Assembly (NCBI GenBank): GCA_036567205.1
Contig: DATCVA010000141.1
Span: 1 to 5,916 of the forward strand
Reading direction: 5' to 3'
DNA: 5,916 nt
DNA from: DATCVA01 sp036567205
GTDB lineage: Bacteria > Pseudomonadota > Gammaproteobacteria > Burkholderiales > Burkholderiaceae_B
The translations under genes and the position numbers were made by a program. Positions 1 to 5,107 of the stretch are shown one piece after another. The notes beneath the pieces are model-generated. The model did not search any database. It saw only the letters and a program-made list of their open reading frames with translations, and was not told the DNA's origin. Position 1 is the first letter of the stretch, and every line of letters begins with the position of its first letter.

Positions 1-455
1 AGGTTGTCCCAGTGCAGGTCGGTCTTGACGCGCGGCGGATTGTTATAGATGCCCAGGGGCAGGTCGGTGGCGTCGGCCACTTCCAGGAAGTAGTCTTCGA
101 TGTCGCTTTCGGGGGCGCAGATGTAGGCCGGTGCGGCCAGGATGGCGCCGTCGGCGCCGTTGGCGTGGGCAAAGCGCAGGTGGTCAATCGTGCTGGCGGT
201 GTTGGTGCCGGTGCAGCCGTAGAAAAACTTCATGTTGCCGGTCTTCATCTTGGCCGTCTGGGCAATAATCGCGTGGCGCTCTTCTTGCGTCAGCATGGAC
301 ACTTCGCCGGTGGAGCCCATGATCAGCACCGCGCTGGTGCCATGGCTTTCCTGGAAGTTGAGCAGTGTGCGAAACGCCTCAAAATCGACGCTGCCGTCCT
401 TGTTGAACGGGGTGATCAGCGCGACGAACGAGCCTTCGATTTTCATTTTTGACAT
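1..455 (-). CDS. DapA/NanA-family class I aldolase (dihydrodipicolinate synthase-like), partial
   Basis: N-terminal 151 codons of a (beta/alpha)8-barrel lyase; the gene runs off the left edge. The family forms a Schiff base with pyruvate or a 2-oxo acid and catalyses aldol addition or cleavage. Residues 47-51 read GSTGE, matching the GTTGE substrate loop of DapA. Tyr111, Tyr137 (in YNNPPR) and Arg142 align by spacing with E. coli DapA Tyr107, Tyr133 and Arg138. The Schiff-base lysine, expected near residue 165, is outside the window. The start at 455 is preceded by a weak purine stretch (AAGAGA, about 10 nt upstream); an in-frame ATG at 446 is an alternative. It follows metC by 51 bp on the same strand with no visible terminator, so cotranscription is likely. 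S-T replaces the T-T of DapA, and many such paralogues are not lysine-biosynthetic, so no dapA symbol is given. Third codon positions are mostly G or C, more so than in the Lrp gene. Confidence 0.88.
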   Translation of the reverse strand, partial: MSKMKIEGSFVALITPFNKDGSVDFEAFRTLLNFQESHGTSAVLIMGSTGEVSMLTQEERHAIIAQTAKMKTGNMKFFYGCTGTNTASTIDHLRFAHANGADGAILAAPAYICAPESDIEDYFLEVADATDLPLGIYNNPPRVKTDLHWDN

Positions 456-506
456 GATGCCTATTCTCTTTTTTCAATAATAAATAAACAGGATGCTTGG
501 ACGATA

Positions 507-1724
507 CTACACAATGCTTTCAGTCACTTCGACATTCTGCGCAATATCGGCTTCGGTGCTGGCCATGGCGGCAAATGCCGTTTCCAGATCTGCAATGAGG
601 TCAGACGGATCTTCCAGCCCAATATGCAAGCGTACACCAGGGCCGGCGTATTTCCAGTGGTTGGTCGTACGCCCGCCCGGTGTAAAGGGAAGCGCCAGGC
701 TTTCGAACCCGCCCCACGATACCCCCAGCCCAAAGAGTTTCAGGTTGTCGATAAATGCGTCGAGCCCGGCCTGTGAAACCGGCTTCATTGCAATGGCAAA
801 AAGCCCGCTGGCGCCAAGAAAATCACGCTTCCAAAGAGTATGGCCCGGATGGCTGGGCAGCGCTGGGTGCAATACCGCGTCGATTTCGGGGCGCGCTTCC
901 AGCCATTGGGCGATTTGAACGCCCGACGTCCAGTGCTGTTGCAGGCGTACGCCCAGGGTGCGCAGGCCGCGCAGCGCCAGGTAGGCGTCATCCGGGCTGG
1001 CCGTCTGGCCCAGGTCGTACGATGTTTGCTTGACGCATGTCCATGTTTCGCGATTGCATGTAGCGATTCCAAGCATTGCGTCAGAGTGGCCGGTAATGTA
1101 TTTGGTTGCAGCCTGAATCGATACATCGACACCATGTTCAAACGGCTTGAAAAACAAAGGAGTGCCCCAGGTGTTGTCCATTACGACCCGCGCCCCATGA
1201 GCATGGGCGACTTCGGCAATAGCGGGAATATCTTGTATTTCGAAGGTTTCGGAACCCGGGGACTCAACATACACAACCCGCGTATTGGGCTGGATCAGCG
1301 AATCAATGCTGGCGCCCGAGCATGGGTCGTAGCGGCTGACCTGAACGCCAAACCGGCTTAAAGTGCGGTTCAGGAACTGGCTTGTGGGTGAGTAGGCGCT
1401 GTCGGTTAGCAAAATATGATCGCCAGCCGACAAAAGGGCTGTCAGGACGCTGGCAATGGCGGCAAGTCCTGACGGGTACACCAGCGAGCGGTAACCCCCC
1501 TCGACGGCGGCAATGGCTTCTTGCAGTGCATGATGTGTGGGTGTGCCAAAACGCCCGTAAGTACTGACCCCATGTTCGTCTTCTGATTGACGCTTCTTGA
1601 GCTTCGCCCAATCGGCCATTGTGGCCGATAGTATGGTCGAGCCCCGGTACACGGGGGTGTTGACCAGCCCGTTGTGATGTTCAGGGTGGCGGCCGGCCCA
1701 AACCAGTTGAGTGTTTTTTTGCAT
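507..1724 (-). CDS. metC: Cystathionine beta-lyase (PLP-dependent C-S lyase)
   Basis: A 405-residue Cys/Met-metabolism PLP enzyme (fold type I), close to the 395 residues of E. coli MetC. It should cleave cystathionine to homocysteine, pyruvate and ammonia in the cytosol, and such enzymes often also act on cystine. Visible active-site residues match MetC by spacing: Tyr56 and Arg58 in STYGRFGTPT (phosphate contact across the dimer), Tyr111 (ring stacking), Asp183 (pyridine nitrogen), Lys208 in ATKYITGHSDAM (Schiff base), Tyr236, Trp337 in SWGGFESL, and Arg365 (carboxylate). The SWGG and GHSDAM strings favour beta-lyase over gamma-lyase or gamma-synthase. The ATG at 1724 has a GGAG 9 nt upstream (plus-strand 1734-1737). 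It is first in a probable operon with the DapA-like gene and is divergent from an Lrp/AsnC gene, suggesting amino-acid-responsive control. A role in cysteine or other thioether catabolism rather than methionine synthesis is possible. Confidence 0.93.
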   Translation of the reverse strand: MQKNTQLVWAGRHPEHHNGLVNTPVYRGSTILSATMADWAKLKKRQSEDEHGVSTYGRFGTPTHHALQEAIAAVEGGYRSLVYPSGLAAIASVLTALLSAGDHILLTDSAYSPTSQFLNRTLSRFGVQVSRYDPCSGASIDSLIQPNTRVVYVESPGSETFEIQDIPAIAEVAHAHGARVVMDNTWGTPLFFKPFEHGVDVSIQAATKYITGHSDAMLGIATCNRETWTCVKQTSYDLGQTASPDDAYLALRGLRTLGVRLQQHWTSGVQIAQWLEARPEIDAVLHPALPSHPGHTLWKRDFLGASGLFAIAMKPVSQAGLDAFIDNLKLFGLGVSWGGFESLALPFTPGGRTTNHWKYAGPGVRLHIGLEDPSDLIADLETAFAAMASTEADIAQNVEVTESIV

Positions 1725-1762
1725 GAGGATCAGCTCCAGTGTGGTTCCTTGTGTGATGGTTA

Positions 1763-1768
1763 AGTATA
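1763..1768 (-). promoter_or_regulatory. Candidate -10 element of the metC promoter
   Basis: On the minus strand this reads TATACT, five of six matches to the sigma70 -10 consensus, about 40 bp upstream of the metC start codon. No convincing -35 box lies 16-18 bp upstream. That would fit a promoter needing an activator bound to the AT-rich sites at 1784-1836. This is inference only. Confidence 0.3.
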
Positions 1769-1783
1769 GGATCCGTCTGGGCT

Positions 1784-1836
1784 AATAAAATTCTATAATT
1801 TTGCCTTTATGCGTAGAAAAAGAGAATAATATTCTA
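1784..1836. promoter_or_regulatory. Paired Lrp/AsnC-like operator sites between metC and lrp-like gene
   Basis: Two near-identical 12-mers, AATAAAATTCTA (1784-1795) and AATAATATTCTA (1825-1836), differ at one base and lie 41 bp apart, about four helical turns. The second is part of a perfect 13 bp palindrome, AGAATA-A-TATTCT (1823-1835). The window 1822-1836 fits 13 of 15 positions of the E. coli Lrp consensus YAGHAWATTWTDCTR by hand count; 1781-1795 fits 10 of 15. A further palindrome, AAAATT-CTAT-AATTTT, covers 1787-1802. Placement between a divergent regulator and its likely target, with helical phasing, is typical of Lrp-family cooperative binding. Confidence 0.5.
1801..1830 (+). promoter_or_regulatory. 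Candidate sigma70 promoter of the Lrp/AsnC gene
   Basis: TTGCCT (1801-1806, four of six matches to the -35 box) is followed after 18 bp by AATAAT (1825-1830, five of six matches to the -10 box). The predicted transcript start is near 1837, giving a leader of about 34 nt that includes the ribosome binding site at 1853. The -10 box lies inside the 13 bp palindrome at 1823-1835, so the regulator would be expected to repress its own gene. A TATAAT at 1794-1799 is an alternative -10 without a good -35. Confidence 0.35.
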
Positions 1837-1870
1837 ATGTATGCGCCCACATAGGAAGATATAATTCGAT

Positions 1871-2329
1871 ATGGACAAGAAAGACAAGAATATTCTTACT
1901 TTGCTGCAACAGGACGCGACCTTATCCGTCAACGAGCTTGCCGAGCAGGTGCATTTATCGGCTACGGCATGCTGGAAGCGCGTTCAACGCCTTACGCAGG
2001 AAGGGATTATTCAGAAACAGGTTTGTTTACTCGACAGAAAAAAACTGGGAGTGGGCGTTACTGTTTTTGTGGCGGTTAAAACGAATCGGCACGAGTCGCA
2101 GTGGTTGGAAGATTTTGCGGCCGGGGTGCGCGATATGCCGGAGGTCGTCGAGTTCTATCGCATGAGCGGTGAAATCGACTACCTGCTTAAAGTCGTGGTC
2201 CCCGATATTGAAGGTTTTGATAAGGTGTACAAAAGGTTGATACAAACCGCCGCACTGTTTGATGTCAGCTCCAGCTTTTCCATGGAAGAGTTAAAGTACA
2301 CCACAGTCTTGCCACTGGATTATTGTTAG
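1871..2329 (+). CDS. Lrp/AsnC-family transcriptional regulator
   Basis: A 152-residue protein of normal Lrp/AsnC size. The N-terminus carries an AsnC-type helix-turn-helix: residues 3-16 (KKDKNILTLLQQDA) lead into NELAEQVHLSATACWKRV at about 21-38, with the recognition helix at about 30-40. Residues about 63-145 form the RAM ligand-binding domain, with the signature EVVEFYRMSGEIDYLLKV at 91-108. Members form dimers to octamers and respond to amino acids. The ATG at 1871 is preceded by AGGAAGA (1853-1859), a slightly long spacing of 11 nt; no better in-frame start exists because an ATG at 1837 meets a stop at once. It is divergent from metC across 146 bp containing Lrp-like motifs, so it is probably the local regulator of metC and of itself. 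The effector could be cysteine, methionine or another amino acid; the sequence does not say which. It has fewer G/C third positions than neighbouring genes. Confidence 0.93.
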   Translation: MDKKDKNILTLLQQDATLSVNELAEQVHLSATACWKRVQRLTQEGIIQKQVCLLDRKKLGVGVTVFVAVKTNRHESQWLEDFAAGVRDMPEVVEFYRMSGEIDYLLKVVVPDIEGFDKVYKRLIQTAALFDVSSSFSMEELKYTTVLPLDYC

Positions 2330-2371
2330 TCTCCCGTCAGGTTAATTGCCTTGAGCGGAATGAATTAATGA

Positions 2372-2402
2372 GCCAGCGGGACACTAGCGCCTGGCGGTTT
2401 TT
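2372..2402 (+). terminator. Probable Rho-independent terminator after the Lrp/AsnC gene
   Basis: GCCAGCG (2372-2378) pairs with CGC-C-TGGC (2388-2395), forming a 7 bp G+C-rich stem with one bulged C and a 9 nt loop. GG and five T residues follow (2398-2402). It sits 43 bp after the Lrp/AsnC stop and only 24 bp before the next start codon. It may end the regulator transcript or act as a partial attenuator for the molybdoenzyme gene, which has no obvious promoter between the hairpin and its ATG. Confidence 0.6.
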
Positions 2403-2425
2403 CCTGCCTATTATGTGAGTCGGTT

Positions 2426-4723
2426 ATGGCTACTGAAATAAAACGTTATCCCTCGTTGTCGCACTGGGGGGCTTTTACTGCTGTGGTAGAAAATGGTCGT
2501 CTTATCGATTGCGAACCCTTTGCATTTGATTCGGCGCCTTCGGCCATACTTAAATCCATGCCGGGCTCAATTCATTCGTCTTTACGCGTGGCGCGGCCCG
2601 CCGTGCGGCGGGGCTGGTTGAAAGACCGTGAGCGCAGCGATCGTAGTCAGCGTGGCGACGATTCTTTCGTCGAAGTCAGCTGGGATACGGCGCTCAAGCT
2701 TGTGGCCGATGAACTTGCACGCGTGCGCGCCGATTACGGACATGATGCAATTTTTGGCGGGTCTTACGGCTGGTCGTCCGCGGGCCGGCTGCACCACGCA
2801 CGCACCCTGACCCATCGATTTCTAAACGCCGGTGGCGGTTGCGTCAATCAGGTGGGCAATTACAGCTGGGGCGCAGCGCAGTTTCTGCTGCCTCATGTCA
2901 TTGGCACGTATGCGCCGGTTACGGGCCGCGTTACAGATTGGAAAAACGTTCAAGAGCATACCGAGCTTTTTATGGCGTTCGGTGGTCTGCCTTTGCGCAA
3001 TACGCAAATTACATCGGGAGGGGCGGGCGAGCATAGCGCCGAACGCTGGGTCCAGGCTGCCAGCGACAAAGGCGTGAAGTTTGTCGTGATCAGCCCGCAT
3101 CGCAGCGATATTCCGGCCGGTATAACAGCCGACTGGATTGCCATTCGCCCCAATACCGATACGGCCATGATGATGGCAATGATCCATACGCTGATCGCAG
3201 CCGGTTTACATGACAGCCACTTCGTTAATACTTATTGTGCTGGCTTCGAGCCGTTTGCGGCTTATGTCAACGGCGAGTCGGATGGCCAACCCAAGACCTG
3301 CGAATGGGCTGCGGCTATTTGCGGTGTTCCGGCCGACACAATTCGGGGGCTTGCATTGCAAGCGGCCAGGCATCGCACCTATATTACATGTGCATGGTCA
3401 TTACAACGGGCTCACCATGGCGAGCAGCCTTATTGGGCAAGCATCGCGCTGGCGGCGGTGCTTGGCCAGATCGGCTTGCCCGGTGGCGGGTTCGCTTTCG
3501 GGCATGGGTCGATGAATGGAGTGGGGAACCCCAGGCCTTCTGTGCCCGCGCCGGAAATGTCATCGGGACGCAATCCCATTAATCGTGCCATACCTGTAGC
3601 CCGCTTTACCGATATGCTGCTATCCCCGGGAGAAGCCTTCCAGTTTAATGGAGAGGGCGATGTTTACCCCGATATCCAAATGATTTATTGGGCCGGCGGC
3701 AATCCTTTTCATCATCAGCAAGATCTGAACCGGCTGGTGCGCGCGTGGCAGAAACCGGAAACAGTTATCGTGCACGAAAACTGGTGGACGCCCACGGCCA
3801 GGCGTGCCGACATCGTCTTGCCTGCAACGGTAACGCTCGAACGCAACGACATTGGCGGTTCATCGCGCGACCGCTTTGTGCTGGCTTCCAAACAGGCCCT
3901 TCAGCCCTATGGGCAAAGCCGCAACGATTTTGACATTTACCGAGAACTCTCTGCGCTGGCCGGGCACGAAAATGCATTCACGGAAGGGCGGGACGAACAG
4001 CAGTGGATACGCTTCATTTATGAAGGTATGGCGCAAAAATGGGCGCAAGCTGGTTTCAACTCGCCGCCGTTTGAAGAGTTTTGGGACGCGGGCTACATCC
4101 AGCTTCCCGAGCCTGAAAAAGACTTCATCTTGTTCCAGGAGTTTCGTGAAGACCCCAAGGGGCAGGCATTGAAAACGCCATCGGGAAAAATCGAGCTGTT
4201 CTCAAACCATATTGCGCAATTCGGCTATGCCGATTGTCCGCCTCACCCTGCATGGCTTCCCCCCATTGAGTGGCTGGGCGCCGCGCAAGCTGAAAAATGG
4301 CCGCTGCACCTTATTACTTTTCAGCCGCCCGACAAGCTGCATTCGCAAATGGACGCGGGGGCTACTTCCCTGAAGAACAAAACCGAAGGCAGAGCGCGCC
4401 TTTATATCGGCGTCGCCGAGGCGGGGCAGCGCGGCATTCACGATAACGATATATTGCGCGTATTTAACGACCGGGGCAGTTGCATCGCGGCGGCGGTGGT
4501 CGATTCCGGCATGGCTCCGGGCGTCGTGGCCATGCCGACAGGTGCCTGGTTCGACCCGCAGGACGATCAGCTTGAACGCCATGGCAACCCCAATGTGCTT
4601 ACTGTCGATATTGGCACTTCTCAATTAACCCAGGGTTCTAGCGCGCAATCGGCATTGGTGCAGGTCGAACGCTGGAATCAAGGTGCTTTACCAGAGGTTC
4701 AGGCTTTTGTAGTGCCCGTGTAA
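2426..4723 (+). CDS. Molybdopterin-dependent S/N-oxide reductase-like enzyme (BisC/TorZ/DMSO reductase family), cytoplasmic
   Basis: A 765-residue enzyme, similar in length to E. coli BisC (777). It aligns by eye with BisC almost end to end: HWG near residue 13, FVEVSWDTAL (81-90), GGSYGWSSAG (111-120), ESDGQPKTCEWAAAICGV, VLGQIGLPGGG, YWAGGNPFHHQQDLNRL, RADIVLPAT, ERND, KTPSGKIELFS and KLHSQMD. Ser118 (codon 2777-2779) is the expected molybdenum ligand. Residues about 625-760 form the C-terminal molybdopterin-dinucleotide binding domain. There is no N-terminal CxxC-type Fe-S motif and no twin-arginine signal, as in BisC and unlike TorA or DmsA. The cofactor is therefore inferred to be bis-MGD alone, in the cytoplasm. 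Family members reduce biotin sulfoxide, methionine sulfoxide, TMAO or DMSO. Here GNYSWGAAQ replaces the GDYSTGAAQ of BisC and an SGGAGEH segment is present, suggesting a distinct subfamily of unknown substrate. The ribosome binding site before 2426 is weak. It lies 96 bp downstream of the Lrp/AsnC gene. Confidence 0.9.
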   Translation: MATEIKRYPSLSHWGAFTAVVENGRLIDCEPFAFDSAPSAILKSMPGSIHSSLRVARPAVRRGWLKDRERSDRSQRGDDSFVEVSWDTALKLVADELARVRADYGHDAIFGGSYGWSSAGRLHHARTLTHRFLNAGGGCVNQVGNYSWGAAQFLLPHVIGTYAPVTGRVTDWKNVQEHTELFMAFGGLPLRNTQITSGGAGEHSAERWVQAASDKGVKFVVISPHRSDIPAGITADWIAIRPNTDTAMMMAMIHTLIAAGLHDSHFVNTYCAGFEPFAAYVNGESDGQPKTCEWAAAICGVPADTIRGLALQAARHRTYITCAWSLQRAHHGEQPYWASIALAAVLGQIGLPGGGFAFGHGSMNGVGNPRPSVPAPEMSSGRNPINRAIPVARFTDMLLSPGEAFQFNGEGDVYPDIQMIYWAGGNPFHHQQDLNRLVRAWQKPETVIVHENWWTPTARRADIVLPATVTLERNDIGGSSRDRFVLASKQALQPYGQSRNDFDIYRELSALAGHENAFTEGRDEQQWIRFIYEGMAQKWAQAGFNSPPFEEFWDAGYIQLPEPEKDFILFQEFREDPKGQALKTPSGKIELFSNHIAQFGYADCPPHPAWLPPIEWLGAAQAEKWPLHLITFQPPDKLHSQMDAGATSLKNKTEGRARLYIGVAEAGQRGIHDNDILRVFNDRGSCIAAAVVDSGMAPGVVAMPTGAWFDPQDDQLERHGNPNVLTVDIGTSQLTQGSSAQSALVQVERWNQGALPEVQAFVVPV

Positions 4724-4730
4724 TTCCATT

Positions 4731-4812
4731 TAAATCAACCGTGAGCTGTGTCGGCGCAGCAGCCGTACAAACGTACTGTCTGCGCTTCGCCTTCGTGTTC
4801 ACAATTGATTTA
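4731..4812. repeat. 82 bp nested inverted repeat (possible dispersed intergenic element)
   Basis: Outer arms 4731-4744 (TAAATCAAccGTGA) and 4799-4812 (TCACaaTTGATTTA) match at 12 of 14 positions. Inside, GCGCAG (4754-4759) pairs with CTGCGC (4780-4785), and an apical GTAC (4765-4768) pairs with GTAC (4773-4776) around an AAAC loop. The element begins 8 bp after the molybdoenzyme stop codon. It lacks a terminal T run, so it is not a classical terminator. The layout resembles REP/BIME-type or small non-autonomous elements. Whether other copies exist cannot be seen in this window. Confidence 0.55.
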
Positions 4813-4821
4813 ACCGACATT

Positions 4822-4848
4822 TTCCATTAGCCCCACCTTCTAATGGAA
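4822..4848. repeat. Perfect 9 bp hairpin, possible IS end
   Basis: TTCCATTAG (4822-4830) and CTAATGGAA (4840-4848) are perfect inverted copies around a 9 nt CCCCACCTT loop. No T run follows in the plus direction. It lies about 90 bp upstream of a transposase-like start codon, so it may mark the left border of a degraded insertion sequence. That role is speculative. Confidence 0.4.
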
Positions 4849-4932
4849 GCCATTGGCACAAGTCGTTGATTTCAATGAATTTCAGGTCATTTTCGATCTG
4901 CAATAAATGATCGCGATTTCAGTGCAGAGGAA

Positions 4933-5025
4933 ATGATGGAATTTGACCTTGGTTTTAGCGACAAAGAGATCACCGCGTGGGGTGGTATGCAAGTCGATTT
5001 ATCAGACGATGAGTCGACTCCATGA
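4933..5025 (+). pseudogene. N-terminal remnant of a transposase, possibly IS1380 family
   Basis: A 30-codon reading frame that opens MMEFDLGFSDKEITAWGGM and ends at TGA 5023-5025. AGAGG (4926-4930) stands 5 nt before the second ATG (4936), a good translation signal. The stretch FSDKEITAWGGM resembles the extreme N-terminus of IS1380-type DDE transposases, whose first conserved block is of the form 'xITxxGGL/M'. This is recognised from memory, not searched. After GGM the peptide becomes an unrelated acidic tail, as if the gene were cut near 4989. The IS701-type element immediately downstream is the likely cause. It could alternatively be an unrelated small ORF. Confidence 0.42.
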
Positions 5026-5070
5026 GCCAGCTTGGATACTTACTTAGTCTTACTGTGTCATAAAAATTGA

Positions 5071-5076
5071 TATAAT
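5071..5076 (+). promoter_or_regulatory. Candidate -10 box of the IS701-type transposase promoter
   Basis: A perfect TATAAT hexamer lies in A+T-rich DNA 32 bp upstream of the transposase start. No clear TTGACA-like box lies 16-18 bp upstream; 5048-5055 is only TT-containing. A weak or partial transposase promoter is usual in insertion sequences. Confidence 0.35.
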
Positions 5077-5107
5077 ATTGCCATCAGGAATTCGGGTCGG
5101 AGGCATG

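Noticed and set aside
12..452. 146-codon plus-strand ORF at the left edge
   Set aside because: It is antisense to the DapA-family gene, whose minus-strand product has clear conserved motifs. The plus-strand translation is low-complexity (Gly/Ala/Val-rich) and matches nothing I recognise.
840..1361. 173-codon plus-strand ORF inside metC
   Set aside because: It is antisense to a well-conserved metC, with no ribosome binding site or recognisable motif.
507..1724. Assignment of the PLP enzyme as methionine gamma-lyase or cystathionine gamma-synthase
   Set aside because: The TGHSDAM context of the lysine, SWGGFESL and the MetC-like spacing of the active-site tyrosines and Trp337 fit beta-lyase better.
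2426..2800. N-terminal Fe-S cluster or Tat signal in the molybdoenzyme
   Set aside because: No CxxC/CxxxC spacing and no twin-arginine motif followed by a hydrophobic segment is present. The protein begins directly with a BisC-like sequence.
4638..4820. 60-codon minus-strand ORF
   Set aside because: It overlaps the end of the molybdoenzyme gene and the nested inverted repeat. Its sequence is explained by those two features.
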